Shown: one piece after another, positions 17,662 through 26,152 of the stretch
Numbering within the stretch: position 1 is the first letter of the stretch
How the letters are laid out: every line of letters starts with the position of its first letter
Source of the DNA: Limiplasma sp964416065
GTDB lineage: Bacteria > Bacillota > Clostridia > Christensenellales > Aristaeellaceae
Length of the DNA stretch: 33,783 bases
NCBI GenBank assembly: GCA_964416065.1
Contig: CAYQCL010000027.1
Location: forward strand, 1-33,783
Reading direction: 5' to 3'
Notes under the pieces: model-generated
Told to the model about the DNA's origin: nothing
Seen by the model: only the letters and a program-made list of their open reading frames with translations
Database searches by the model: none
Position numbers and translations under genes: made by a program

Positions 17662-19106
17662 ACAAGCGTCTGATTGTGCATCTTCTGGGCGCAATTCTCC
17701 TGATTGAGGCCTGCGCGATCCTTCCTTCCTTTTTGATTGCCCTGATTTATGGCGACGGCGACGCGCTTGCGCTTTTGGAAACCGTCGGTATTCTGGCCGC
17801 GTTGGGCCTGCCCGCGTGGCTGTTTGTAAAGCCTATGGGAGCGAACCTTCGCGCACGCGAGGGAATCGCGGTGGTGGCTCTGGCGTGGATTCTCTTAAGC
17901 GCCTTCGGCGCGCTGCCCTTTGTCTTAAGCGGCGTGATTCCCAACTATGTCGACGCACTGTTTGAGGCCGTCTCGGGCTTTACGACGACCGGAGCGACCG
18001 TTATTACCGAATTCGACGATCTGCCGCAGGGCGTAATGTTCTGGCGCAGCTTTACCCATTGGATCGGCGGCATGGGCGTGCTGGTTCTGACGCTGGCGAT
18101 CCTCCCACAGATGACGGGACGCACGTCGTACTTGGTGCGCGCCGAGAGCCCAGGGCCGAGCCTGAGCAAGATCGTTCCCAAGATGGGGAACAGCGCCAAG
18201 ATTCTGTATCTGATCTACGGCGTGCTGACGCTGATCGAATTCGCGGCGCTGATCATCGCGGGTATGAATCCCTATGACGCGGCCATCCATGCGATGGGTA
18301 CGGCGGGCACCGGCGGTTTCAGCAACTATGGTGCGAGCGTCGGCGCGTTCCAAAGCCCCGCGATCGAGATGATTATCATGCTGTTCATGGTGCTTTTCGG
18401 CATCAACTTCGCGCTGTTCTACCGCGTACTGACGGGAGACTGGCGCGAGGCCGTGCGCAGCGAGGAGCTACATTGGTATCTGACGATCTTCGTCCTATCT
18501 GTGCTTTTTGTCTCTCTGATGCTGATTCCCCAATACGGCAGTTTTTTCACCGCCCTGCGGTACGGTAGCTTCCAGGTAGCGTCGATCATGTCGACCACCG
18601 GCTTTGCCACAGCGGACTTCAATCTTTGGCCGTTGGCGGTAAAGGCGCTGATTGTCGTGCTGATGTTCATCGGCTCGTGCGCCGGTTCCACGGCGGGCGG
18701 CCTGAAGGTGGTGCGCGTGGCGCTTCTTTACAAGCTGAGCCGCCGCGAGGTTTGCCACAATTTCCAGCCGCGCAAGGTGCAGGTGGTACGCTTCGAGGGG
18801 AAGGGCGTGGAGGAACGTCAGCTCATACAGACGGCTGCCTTCTTCTTTCTCTATCTGCTTTTGATCTTTTTGGGGATGTTTCTGCTTACGCTGGAGGGCC
18901 GGTATGATATCGAAACCAATCTGACGGCCGCGCTTACATGTGTAAGCAATGTCGGCCCGGGTCTTGCGGGTGTGGGCCCGATGGAGAATTTTGCAGGCTA
19001 CGGCCCCTTCGCCAAGCTGCTACTGAGCATGCTCATGCTGGCGGGTCGTCTTGAGCTGTTCCCGATTCTTCTTCTGTTCCATCCATCCGTCTGGCGCAGG
19101 GGATAA
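17658..19106 (+). CDS. trkH: Trk/Ktr potassium channel subunit TrkH
   Basis: A 482-residue integral membrane protein forming the K+ pathway. The four pore-loop repeats are visible: VSGFTTTGATV, GTAGTGGFSNYG, MSTTGFATADF and SNVGPGLAGVGP. Each has the selectivity-filter Gly, flanked by membrane helices, and FIGSCAGSTAGGLKVVR is the conserved helix-break region. Length and ending (RLELFPILLLFHPSVWRR) match E. coli-type TrkH. It is translationally coupled to trkA. No K+ sensor is nearby. Confidence 0.95.
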   Translation: MNKRLIVHLLGAILLIEACAILPSFLIALIYGDGDALALLETVGILAALGLPAWLFVKPMGANLRAREGIAVVALAWILLSAFGALPFVLSGVIPNYVDALFEAVSGFTTTGATVITEFDDLPQGVMFWRSFTHWIGGMGVLVLTLAILPQMTGRTSYLVRAESPGPSLSKIVPKMGNSAKILYLIYGVLTLIEFAALIIAGMNPYDAAIHAMGTAGTGGFSNYGASVGAFQSPAIEMIIMLFMVLFGINFALFYRVLTGDWREAVRSEELHWYLTIFVLSVLFVSLMLIPQYGSFFTALRYGSFQVASIMSTTGFATADFNLWPLAVKALIVVLMFIGSCAGSTAGGLKVVRVALLYKLSRREVCHNFQPRKVQVVRFEGKGVEERQLIQTAAFFFLYLLLIFLGMFLLTLEGRYDIETNLTAALTCVSNVGPGLAGVGPMENFAGYGPFAKLLLSMLMLAGRLELFPILLLFHPSVWRRG

Positions 19107-19113
19107 AGAAGGA

Positions 19114-19156
19114 GCTCGGGGAGCAGGATCTCTGCTCCCCGAGCACTTTTCTCTTT
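19114..19156. terminator. Strong terminator between trkH and the L,D-transpeptidase gene
   Basis: GCTCGGGGAGCAG (19114-19126) pairs perfectly over 13 bp with CTGCTCCCCGAGC (19132-19144) around a 5-nt loop. It is followed by ACTTTTCTCTTT on the plus side and by TCCTTCTTTATC on the minus side, so it probably serves both convergent genes. Confidence 0.88.
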
Positions 19157-19157
19157 G

Positions 19158-20981
19158 TCAGTCCTCCGAAGCGACGGTCGGATAGGGAGTCGAGTCCGGA
19201 GATGGCGTTGCCTCGGGCGTGGGCTCGGGGGTGAACGTGGGCTCCGGCGTCGGGGTGTTTGCCGCAAGAATGTCCGCGTAAAGCGCCTCCTGCGTCGCGA
19301 CGGTCGCCTCGCCAGTGGCCGAGATGCCGTTGTCCTTCTGGAACGCCTTGACGGCAGCCTTGGTGCCGCTGTAATAGCCGCCAGTGATAGTACCGGTGTA
19401 ATACCCCAGCTCCGTGAGCTTGCATTGCAGCCAATAGACGTCCTCACCGGTGGAGCCAGTCTTGAGCTTGCGGAAGGGCTGGGGCGGCATGCCGTCCGAT
19501 TGGTAATCGGGTGCGGGGGTCGGCTCCGGCGTGGTGACGGGGCCGGTTTTGCTGCTGTTGAGCGGCGGAGCGGCGACGGCCTTGCGGAGTTCCTCGTCGC
19601 TGGGGAGATCCTCGGTGATCGTGACGACCACGCCCTCACCGATGTTGTCATAAATCCATTTGGCGTCGCTGACCAGAAGGCGGATGCAGCCATGCGAGGC
19701 GCGTCGGCCCAGATTGTTGTAGCTCTTGGTGCTCATGGCATTGTAATCCACTTTGTTGTAGATTACGCTGTGGAAGGCGATGTTTTCATTGATGCGCGTC
19801 CAATACTGCGCGTGACTGCCCCATTTGCTGAAGTAGGCCCAGCGCGCCTTGCGGCCGGTGAGCACCCACTCGCCCACATCGCTGGGAGTCGCCTTGAGGC
19901 CGGTGGAGCAGACCATCTGCTTGACGGGAATCGTGTATTCGCCGTTTTCGTCGCGGCCGTAGACGATGGTGACCTGATTGTTTACATCCACGGTAATGGC
20001 ATAGGGAACGGGCGTCGGGACGGGCGTGGGACGGGCGGTAGCGCTGGTGTCCAGCACGTCGGCGCTATTAAAAAGCAGATCCCATGTTTCCTGACCGGTG
20101 ATGCCGTCGGGATTGAGGCCGTTGTGCTCCTGGAACGCCTTGACCGCGGCCACGGTCTGGTTCATGTAGTTGCCGCTGATAGGGCCGGTGAAGAAGCCGA
20201 GCTCGGTCAGGCGCGTCTGCACCTCCTTCACCTCGTCGCCCTTTGAACCGCGGGAGAGTTTTTTGGAGTACTCGTTCGTGCCCAGACTGTCCGCGGTGCT
20301 CTCGCCGTCCCCGACCATAACGACGTCGTTGATGTCGCCAAGGTCGGTATTGGGATCGGGCGTGGGGGTCGGCTGAGCCCCCTTGGCCAGCGCGTCTTCT
20401 TCAAAAAGAAGCTTTTGTGTTTCCAAATCGGCCGTACCGGTCGCCTCCAGGCCGTTGTGTTCCTGGAATGCCTCGACGGCCTCCTGTGTCGCCGCGCGGA
20501 ACTTGCCGGTCGCGTTGGCGCTCAGATAGCCGAGCTCCTTGAGGCGCTGCTGGACGCGCCGGACGTCGTCACCGTCGTCACCATAGGCCAAGACACGGTA
20601 CTGCGCTTCCTCAAGCACCCTGGCGGATTCCGCGTCAAGCTCCCCTGTCACCTCCAGACCATAATCCGTCTGAAAGCGTCGCACGCCCGCGCGGGTGCCG
20701 TCCAAAAAGTTGCCGCTGATCTTGCCGGAATAGTAGCCTAGCTCGCTCAGCCGCGTTTGAAGGTCGCTCACACGCTGCCCCTGGTCGCCGTATTGAAGGA
20801 CGACATAGGGCGTGGCGGTCGGCGTGGGAGAGACCTCCGCTCCCGCCGGTGCTTCAGATGAGACGGTTTCCCCGCCCTCGGCGACGTTCGCCGGTCGCGT
20901 CTCCTCCGCGCGGCCGGTCATGTCCGCTCCCACGGGGCTCAGAAGCATCAATACCATCAATCCTGCCAGCAAACGCTTCAT
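19158..20981 (-). CDS. Secreted L,D-transpeptidase (YkuD) with four peptidoglycan-binding repeats
   Basis: A 607-residue exported cell-wall enzyme that would form 3-3 cross-links or attach proteins to peptidoglycan. A signal peptide (MKRLLAGLMVLMLLSPVGA) is followed by three PG_binding_1 repeats at about 62-118, 128-193 and 243-307. The YkuD domain spans about 327-475, with catalytic C432 in ASHGCIRL and a conserved His upstream (IAFHSVIY). A fourth PG_binding_1 repeat lies at about 510-570. Pro/Thr-rich linkers (PTPTATP, PTPTPDP, PTPVPTPVP, and a long C-terminal TPEPT tail) separate the parts. Placing the catalytic domain between repeats is less usual than a terminal position. It starts 20 nt after the HAD gene, with GGAAAGGA upstream, so the two are probably co-transcribed. 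Confidence 0.93.
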   Translation of the reverse strand: MKRLLAGLMVLMLLSPVGADMTGRAEETRPANVAEGGETVSSEAPAGAEVSPTPTATPYVVLQYGDQGQRVSDLQTRLSELGYYSGKISGNFLDGTRAGVRRFQTDYGLEVTGELDAESARVLEEAQYRVLAYGDDGDDVRRVQQRLKELGYLSANATGKFRAATQEAVEAFQEHNGLEATGTADLETQKLLFEEDALAKGAQPTPTPDPNTDLGDINDVVMVGDGESTADSLGTNEYSKKLSRGSKGDEVKEVQTRLTELGFFTGPISGNYMNQTVAAVKAFQEHNGLNPDGITGQETWDLLFNSADVLDTSATARPTPVPTPVPYAITVDVNNQVTIVYGRDENGEYTIPVKQMVCSTGLKATPSDVGEWVLTGRKARWAYFSKWGSHAQYWTRINENIAFHSVIYNKVDYNAMSTKSYNNLGRRASHGCIRLLVSDAKWIYDNIGEGVVVTITEDLPSDEELRKAVAAPPLNSSKTGPVTTPEPTPAPDYQSDGMPPQPFRKLKTGSTGEDVYWLQCKLTELGYYTGTITGGYYSGTKAAVKAFQKDNGISATGEATVATQEALYADILAANTPTPEPTFTPEPTPEATPSPDSTPYPTVASED

Positions 20982-21001
20982 TGTCTATTTCCTTTCCGTC
21001 G

Positions 21002-21802
21002 TTACAGGTACTGGTTCATGGCGCTTAAACGCTCAAAGATCAGATCCGGTTCGACGCCGGTTTTGGGGATGTCCTCCATTGTGGCCTCGCCCGTCAGCAC
21101 TAGAATGCTCAGGATGCCGAAGTTGCGGCCTGTGGCGATATCGGTGTACAGGCGGTCGCCAACCATGGCCAGTTCGTGCTTTTCAAGACCGGTCAGCTTC
21201 AGCGCCTCCTCCACAATCCCCGCGTACGGCTTGCCCAAAATCACGTCCGGCCGTCGGCCCGCGCTCGCCTCAATGAAGGCGATGATGGCCCCAATGTCCG
21301 GCGCAAAGCCCGTCTCGGTGGGACAGTTGAAATCCGGATGCGTCGCAATGTAGGGCAAGCCCGCGCGCACGAGATCGCACACCCGGGTCATTTTGCGGTA
21401 ATCCAGCGTGGTATCATAGCCGATGAGCACATAGTCGGGATGATCGTTGTCGATCAGGACGCCCATGCGGCTCAGCTCCTGATGAAGCATCTCATTGCCC
21501 AGAAGAAACGCGCGCTTGCCCTTCAGCTCCCGAAGGCAGTATTGTCCCGCCGCCTGCCCCGAGGTTAGCACGTTCAAAAACGGCTCGCGAACCCCCATGC
21601 GAGCAAGCTTTTTGACATATACGTCCGACGACTTGCTGGAATTGTTGGTCACAAACAGTACGCGTCGTCCGGTACGCTCGATCGTATCGAGAAAATCCAG
21701 CGAACCGTCCAGAAGCCGGTCGCCCAGATAAAAGGTACCATCCATGTCAAGCATGAAGCATTTCACCGACGCGAACCGTTGGCGCAGTCTATCCTCTCCC
21801 AT
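21002..21802 (-). CDS. HAD-superfamily IIA hydrolase (NagD/AraL-like phosphatase)
   Basis: A 266-residue cytoplasmic phosphatase, probably acting on sugar phosphates or metabolite-damage products such as phosphoglycolate. HAD motif I is FMLDMDGTFYLG (nucleophile D19, acid/base D21), motif II is FVTNNSSKS, the motif III Lys is in ILGKPYAG, and motif IV is MVGDRLYTDIATG. The C2-type cap domain between motifs II and III (HPDYVLIGYDTTLDYRKM and DFNCPTETGFAPDIG) identifies subclass IIA. The ATG at 21802 follows GGAAGGAAGG; an in-frame start 18 codons earlier lacks a ribosome-binding site and overlaps the promoter. Substrate is not inferable. Confidence 0.9.
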   Translation of the reverse strand: MGEDRLRQRFASVKCFMLDMDGTFYLGDRLLDGSLDFLDTIERTGRRVLFVTNNSSKSSDVYVKKLARMGVREPFLNVLTSGQAAGQYCLRELKGKRAFLLGNEMLHQELSRMGVLIDNDHPDYVLIGYDTTLDYRKMTRVCDLVRAGLPYIATHPDFNCPTETGFAPDIGAIIAFIEASAGRRPDVILGKPYAGIVEEALKLTGLEKHELAMVGDRLYTDIATGRNFGILSILVLTGEATMEDIPKTGVEPDLIFERLSAMNQYL

Positions 21803-21854
21803 AAGAGTCCCTTCCTTCCGGCAAAAAGGTGCAAAAACACCCTGCGATGCGAAC

Positions 21855-21883
21855 ATTGTAACACATCACGAAGGATTTAACAA
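21855..21883 (-). promoter_or_regulatory. Promoter of the HAD / L,D-transpeptidase unit
   Basis: On the minus strand TTGTTA (21878-21883), 17 bp, and TACAAT (21855-21860) lie about 50 bp before the HAD start. The surrounding sequence is AT-rich. Confidence 0.6.
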
Positions 21884-21932
21884 TTCAGAAATCAAATTTT
21901 AACAATAAAGTTTTTCAAACGTTGAGAATTGA

Positions 21933-22226
21933 CTACCCCAAGAAACGCTCCAGATCCACGGTGCCATTCGGACGGAAGCCGACGCCCTCCATTTCAAGCA
22001 ACAGCCGATGGGTTTCCCGGCCCAGAGGCTCAAACGCGTCGCACAGCCCGCCGTCCCTTGTGACAACACGATGGCAGGGCACGTCAGGGGGAGCAACACG
22101 CAAGGCGTAGCCCACCACGCGCGAAAGTCGGGAACTGCCGATCCTGCGGGCGATCCGCCCATAGGTGCTCACCCTGCCGTAGGGAATGGCGCGAACCGCC
22201 TCATAGACAGCTTCAAAGGTACTCAT
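21933..22226 (-). CDS. MGMT/Ogt-family small DNA alkyltransferase-domain protein
   Basis: A 97-residue protein made of only the DNA-binding and active-site domain of O6-alkylguanine-DNA alkyltransferases. Recognisable parts are AIPYGRVSTYGRIAR (helix-turn-helix entry), SRVVGYALR (the finger-Arg region) and PCHRVV with the alkyl-acceptor Cys at residue 51. Alkyltransferase-like proteins (ATL/YbaZ) of the same size normally have Trp in place of this Cys, so this one keeps the acceptor and could act in direct repair. The N-terminal domain of full-length Ogt is missing. The ATG at 22226 follows GGGAG; the longer open frame upstream has no support. Confidence 0.85.
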   Translation of the reverse strand: MSTFEAVYEAVRAIPYGRVSTYGRIARRIGSSRLSRVVGYALRVAPPDVPCHRVVTRDGGLCDAFEPLGRETHRLLLEMEGVGFRPNGTVDLERFLG

Positions 22227-22253
22227 GGCGTTCTCCCTTTCTTTCCTGAGAAT

Positions 22254-22303
22254 ATCATAGCATATCGTCCTGATCTTGCAATCCCCCAAAACGGGAGTAT
22301 AAT
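22254..22303. promoter_or_regulatory. Divergent MGMT and MATE promoters sharing one palindromic -35 box
   Basis: The palindrome TTGCAA (22276-22281) can serve both directions. On the plus strand it is 16 bp from TATAAT (22298-22303), driving the MATE gene. On the minus strand it is 16 bp from TATGAT (22254-22259, with a TGC extension), driving the MGMT-type gene. If both are real, polymerase can occupy only one at a time. Confidence 0.55.
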
Positions 22304-22306
22304 GGG

Positions 22307-22334
22307 AAATGCGGCGGCGGGGCCTGCCGCATTT
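22307..22334 (+). promoter_or_regulatory. 5'-terminal hairpin in the MATE mRNA leader
   Basis: AAATGCGGC (22307-22315) pairs perfectly with GCCGCATTT (22326-22334) around a 10-nt loop. It sits at the expected transcription start, about 32 nt before the MATE start codon. Such hairpins commonly protect mRNA 5' ends; the T-run after it (ATATTT) is too weak for a confident terminator. Confidence 0.45.
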
Positions 22335-22365
22335 ATATTTGGAAAAGAAAGCGACGGAGACAAAC

Positions 22366-23724
22366 ATGCAGGAACGCGCCGCCCTCATGACGGAGGGCTC
22401 GATCTGGCGGCACATCGTCCGTTTCGCGCTGCCGGTCTTTTGGGGAAATCTCTTTCAGCAGCTTTACAACGTGGTGGACTCGCTCGTTGTCGGCAATTTT
22501 CTGGGAAGCGACGCCCTGGCGGCGGTCGGCTCCTCCAGCAGTCTGATTTTTCTGCTTGTCGGGCTTTTCAGCGGCATCTTTACCGGCGCGGGCGTGGTCA
22601 TCTCGCGCTACTATGGCGCTCGGGACGAAAAAAGCCTGGGCACGGCCGTGCATACCACGGTGGCCTTTGGCCTGACCGCCGGCATCGTCATCACGGTTGT
22701 CGGAACGCTTCTTTCCCCGCACCTCCTTGTGTGGATGGGCACGCCGGAGAGCGTGCTGCCCAACTCCATCGCGTATTTCCGCACCTATTTCTGCGGCGTG
22801 GTCTTCATCGTCCTCTACAATACGTCGGCGGGCATCTTCCAGGCCGTGGGCGACAGCCGCCATCCGCTGTATTACCTGATCGTCTCCTCCGTGACCAACA
22901 TCGCGCTCGACCTCCTGCTCGTGGCGGTCGTGGGCATGGGCGTGGAGGGCGCGGCGCTGGCGACGGTGATCTCCCAGGCGGTGAGCGCGTTTCTGGGCTT
23001 CCGCCGCCTCACGCGCAGCACCGGCCCCTACCGCGTGTGGCCGTCCCAAGTGCGCTTTCATGGAGGGATGCTCCGTCAGGTGCTGACGCTGGGGGTTCCC
23101 TCGGGCGTGCAGAACTCCATCATCGCCATCGCCAACGTGGTGGTGCAGGCGTCCATCAACCTCTACGGTGCGACGGCGGTCGCGGGCTGCGGCGCGTATT
23201 CCAAGATCGAGGGCTTCGGCTTTCTGCCCATCAACGCCTTCGCGCTGGCGCTGTCCACATTCATCGGGCAGAATTTGGGCGCGAGGGAGTATGGGCGCGC
23301 GCGGCGGGGCGCGAGATTCGGCATCCTGTGCTGCGTCCTCCTGGCCGAGGCGGTGGGCATAGCCATCAACCTGGGCGCGCCGTGGCTCATCGCGCTTTTC
23401 AACGCCGATCCCGAGGTCGTCGCCTATGGCACGCTTCAGGCGCGCACGGTTACGCTGTTTTATTTCGTGCTCGCGTTTTCCCATTCGGTCGCGGGCGTCA
23501 TGCGCGGCGCGGGAAGGGCCGTAGTGCCGATGCTGGTGATGCTGGTGTGCTGGTGTGTGATCCGCGTCGCCTATATCACGCTGATCGCACGCGGGTCGGG
23601 CGATATCCAGATGATCTTCTGGGCCTATCCGATCACCTGGTCGCTCAGCTCCGTCGCCTTCCTGGCCTATTATCTCAAGGCAGACTGGCCGCACTATTTG
23701 GAGAAAAAGGCGGCGATGCGGTAA
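22366..23724 (+). CDS. MATE-family multidrug/sodium or proton antiporter
   Basis: A 452-residue polytopic membrane transporter of the MATE (NorM/DinF-like) family, with about 12 predicted helices in two homologous halves. Family phrases include LPVFWGNLFQQLYNVVDSLVVGNFLG at the start of the first bundle and GDSRHPLYYLIVSSVTNIALDLLLV at the bundle centre. ALALSTFIGQNLGAREY and HSVAGVMRGAGRAVVPMLVML mark the second half. The chosen ATG (22366) is preceded by GACGGAGA; in-frame codons further upstream lie in the leader hairpin. Substrates could be cationic drugs or metabolites. Its gene faces the same direction as helD, 206 nt upstream of it. Confidence 0.92.
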   Translation: MQERAALMTEGSIWRHIVRFALPVFWGNLFQQLYNVVDSLVVGNFLGSDALAAVGSSSSLIFLLVGLFSGIFTGAGVVISRYYGARDEKSLGTAVHTTVAFGLTAGIVITVVGTLLSPHLLVWMGTPESVLPNSIAYFRTYFCGVVFIVLYNTSAGIFQAVGDSRHPLYYLIVSSVTNIALDLLLVAVVGMGVEGAALATVISQAVSAFLGFRRLTRSTGPYRVWPSQVRFHGGMLRQVLTLGVPSGVQNSIIAIANVVVQASINLYGATAVAGCGAYSKIEGFGFLPINAFALALSTFIGQNLGAREYGRARRGARFGILCCVLLAEAVGIAINLGAPWLIALFNADPEVVAYGTLQARTVTLFYFVLAFSHSVAGVMRGAGRAVVPMLVMLVCWCVIRVAYITLIARGSGDIQMIFWAYPITWSLSSVAFLAYYLKADWPHYLEKKAAMR

Positions 23725-23930
23725 ATTTCCCGCCCATGCAGGAGAAACGCTTCGCGTGTCGAAAATAAAATATTTCCGCCCTTTAGAGGCGGCAAGTGAT
23801 GTGAAATCGCCGGACGGCCCCGCGCCGCCTCCGGCCAAAACCTCTGCGCCACCGCATGTTTTGCACGGGCCCTGACGCCCGACAAAGACAGCGGTGGCTT
23901 TTTGCATCCAAAAAAAGCGGAGGTGAACAT
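23725..23930 (+). promoter_or_regulatory. Structured intergenic leader before helD
   Basis: This 206-nt gap holds three hairpins in a row. CCGCC/GGCGG is at 23776-23792, GCCGGA/TCCGGC at 23809-23835, and a terminator-like stem GCCACCGC (23848-23855) with GCGGTGGC (23891-23898) is followed by TTTTT. The last lies only 28 nt before the helD start. No clear sigma-A promoter is visible, only a weak TAAAAT near 23766. It may simply terminate the MATE transcript or act as an attenuator for helD. Confidence 0.4.
23848..23903 (+). terminator. Intrinsic terminator between the MATE gene and helD
   Basis: An 8-bp GC-rich stem (23848-23855 with 23891-23898) encloses a nested CGGGC (23866-23870) / GCCCG (23877-23881) helix and is followed by five T residues. 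It is well placed to end the MATE mRNA or to attenuate transcription into helD. Confidence 0.6.
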
Positions 23931-26147
23931 ATGGAAAACCGACATCCCGAGTGGGTCTTCGAGCAGGCCCATCTGGAGGAAACCCTCGACATCGTCAGGG
24001 ACGAGCGCGTCAAGGCCGAGCGCGCGCTGGGCATCACGGATGGAAGCGACCGCTACATCCTCGTCAACGACGACGGCAGCGGCGACGCGATCGTAGCTCA
24101 GCAGGTGATGCGCATGACGCTGAACACGCTGCATCAGCTGCGCCTGAGCGAGCGCTCGCCCTATTTCGCCCGTGTGGACTTCACGCCCGACGAGCATGAG
24201 AACCTCGCGGCGGGCATGCGTCCTGGCGTGAACACGTCGATCTACATCGGACGCTGGGGCGTGGTGCAGACGCCGGAATACCGCGTCCGCGTGACCGACT
24301 GGCGCAGCCCCGTTGCCAACCTGTATTATTCCGGACAGGTGGGCCGCGTGAGCTATGACACGCCGGACGGAAGCGTCCACGGGGAGCTCACGCTCAAGCG
24401 CATGTTCACGATCTCGGAGGGGTGTCTCGAGGGCATGCAGGACACCGGCGTGGTCGGCCAGGAAAAATTTCTGACCGACGCCCTGAGCCAGGTGACGGCC
24501 CCGCGCCTGCGCGAGGTGGTCACAACCATTCAGGCCGAGCAAAACACCGTCATCCGCTTCGATCCGGCGCGGCCCCTGTGCGTGCAGGGCGTGGCGGGCA
24601 GCGGCAAGACCACCATCGCGCTGCACCGCGCGGCGTGGATCCTCTATCGGCTCAGAAAAACGCTCCTTCCCCAGCAAATGCTCATTCTCGCGCCCAACCC
24701 GCTGTTTTTGAGCTATATCAGCCGCGTGCTGCCCGACCTGGGTGTGGACAGCGTGCGCCAGCTCACCTTTTCCCAGCTCTGCACCCAGCTGATGGGCAAG
24801 CGCATGCCCAGGCTTTCCGTCTCGGATCGCCTGTCACAGCGGCTTTCCATGACGAGGGCCGAGCGGGACGCGCTGGACAGCATTCTCCGGCGCAAGGGCG
24901 CGCTCAGCCTGTACGGCGAGCTGGAGCGCTTCCTCAGGGACTGGGAGGGGCGCATGCTTCCCACGAGGGACGCGATGCTGGGAAAGAGCGCGCTGATCTC
25001 GGCGGAGGAGATGAGGCGGTACTTTTTGGTGGAATTTCGCCACTTCCCGCTCAAAAGCCGCGTGGACGAGACGCGCAAGGTGGTGCGGAGCCGCCTGGAC
25101 AAGCGCATCGAGCGGGCGGCCGAAAAGCTGGAAGGGATGGTGCGGGAGAAGCTGGACGTCCTTCTCCGCGCCATGCCGGACGGGCCGGAGCGGCGGGAAA
25201 AGGCCACAAAGCTCTTTGACGTGCGCGACCGGCGCCTCGAGGAGCTAAAGGAGCTCAAAAAGCGGTTCATGAAGGAGTACGACGCGCTGTGGGGCGGGAC
25301 GGATCTGCTCAGGGTTTACCGCGCGTTCTGGGAGGACATGACCGAGCGGGACGAGGCAAACCGGCCCGTGCTCGAGGCCGCGCTCCCGCTGCTTGAAAAA
25401 GGGCGCGCCGCGCCGGAGGATCTGCCCGCGCTTCTGATTCTGGCGAGGGGGCTGTACGGGCTTGAGCGGATGGACGTCCGGCATGTGATCGTCGACGAGG
25501 CGCAGGACGCCCCGCCGCTTAAGATCAAGGCGCTTCGGGAGGTGTTCCGGCATGATTCCTTCACGCTGGTGGGCGACCTCTGCCAGGGCATCTACGAGGG
25601 GCTGGGGAGCTGGGACGAGCTTTCCCAGGGCGTCTTTGCCCAGCCGCCGACGCTTGCGCGTCTGAGCACGGCCTACCGCAGCACGGTTGAGATCATGGAG
25701 GCCGCCTTTGCCATTCTCCGCCGCCATCCCATCCCGGGCGCGGGCGAGGCGAAGCCCGTTTTGCGCCACGGCGAAAGGCCGGCCCTCCTGCGCGTCAAAA
25801 ACGAAAAGGAGCGCCTGGAGGCGATCGCGCGGCAGACGGAAAAATGGCTTGGCGAGGGCTTTCAGAGCGTCGCCATCGCCGTCAAGACCGAAAAGGCCGC
25901 CGCGCGCCTGCATCGGGCGCTTGTCCCGTTCCTTCCCCAGGCCCGCCTTGTCACCAACGGCGACGAGAGCTTTGAGGGCGGCGTGCAGGTGATGGACGCG
26001 AGCGTGGTCAAGGGACTCGAATTTGACTGCATGCTCATCGCCGACGCCGGTCGCGACGTCTATCCCGACGAACCCTTTTACACGAAGCTTCTCTATGTGC
26101 TTTGTACCCGTCCCCTGCACCGGCTGGCATGGGTGAGGATGGAATAA
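23931..26147 (+). CDS. helD: HelD-like UvrD-family ATPase (RNA polymerase recycling factor)
   Basis: A 738-residue superfamily 1 helicase-like protein. Walker A is GVAGSGKTT (K226), the Walker B region is VIVDEAQD (D522, E523), and later motifs include LVGDLCQGIYEG, STAYRST and VMDASVVKGLEFDCML. The N-terminal part is HelD-specific, with an acidic helical start (EQAHLEETLDIVRDERVKAERAL) and DWRSPVANLYYSG, matching the family's DWRAPI-type segment. Residues about 300-460 form a charged helical insertion. HelD proteins use ATP to pry stalled or drug-bound RNA polymerase off DNA. Length fits (B. subtilis 774). The ATG at 23931 follows GCGGAGGTG; an upstream extension would run through the terminator. 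Confidence 0.9.
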   Translation: MENRHPEWVFEQAHLEETLDIVRDERVKAERALGITDGSDRYILVNDDGSGDAIVAQQVMRMTLNTLHQLRLSERSPYFARVDFTPDEHENLAAGMRPGVNTSIYIGRWGVVQTPEYRVRVTDWRSPVANLYYSGQVGRVSYDTPDGSVHGELTLKRMFTISEGCLEGMQDTGVVGQEKFLTDALSQVTAPRLREVVTTIQAEQNTVIRFDPARPLCVQGVAGSGKTTIALHRAAWILYRLRKTLLPQQMLILAPNPLFLSYISRVLPDLGVDSVRQLTFSQLCTQLMGKRMPRLSVSDRLSQRLSMTRAERDALDSILRRKGALSLYGELERFLRDWEGRMLPTRDAMLGKSALISAEEMRRYFLVEFRHFPLKSRVDETRKVVRSRLDKRIERAAEKLEGMVREKLDVLLRAMPDGPERREKATKLFDVRDRRLEELKELKKRFMKEYDALWGGTDLLRVYRAFWEDMTERDEANRPVLEAALPLLEKGRAAPEDLPALLILARGLYGLERMDVRHVIVDEAQDAPPLKIKALREVFRHDSFTLVGDLCQGIYEGLGSWDELSQGVFAQPPTLARLSTAYRSTVEIMEAAFAILRRHPIPGAGEAKPVLRHGERPALLRVKNEKERLEAIARQTEKWLGEGFQSVAIAVKTEKAAARLHRALVPFLPQARLVTNGDESFEGGVQVMDASVVKGLEFDCMLIADAGRDVYPDEPFYTKLLYVLCTRPLHRLAWVRME

Positions 26148-26152
26148 CCAAA

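Noticed and set aside
23798..23830. Cobalamin-riboswitch-like string GTGAAATCGCC...GGCCCCGCGCC in the helD leader
   Set aside because: It resembles part of the B12 core, but the other conserved blocks of the aptamer are not seen around it, and neither helD nor the MATE gene is a typical B12-regulated gene.
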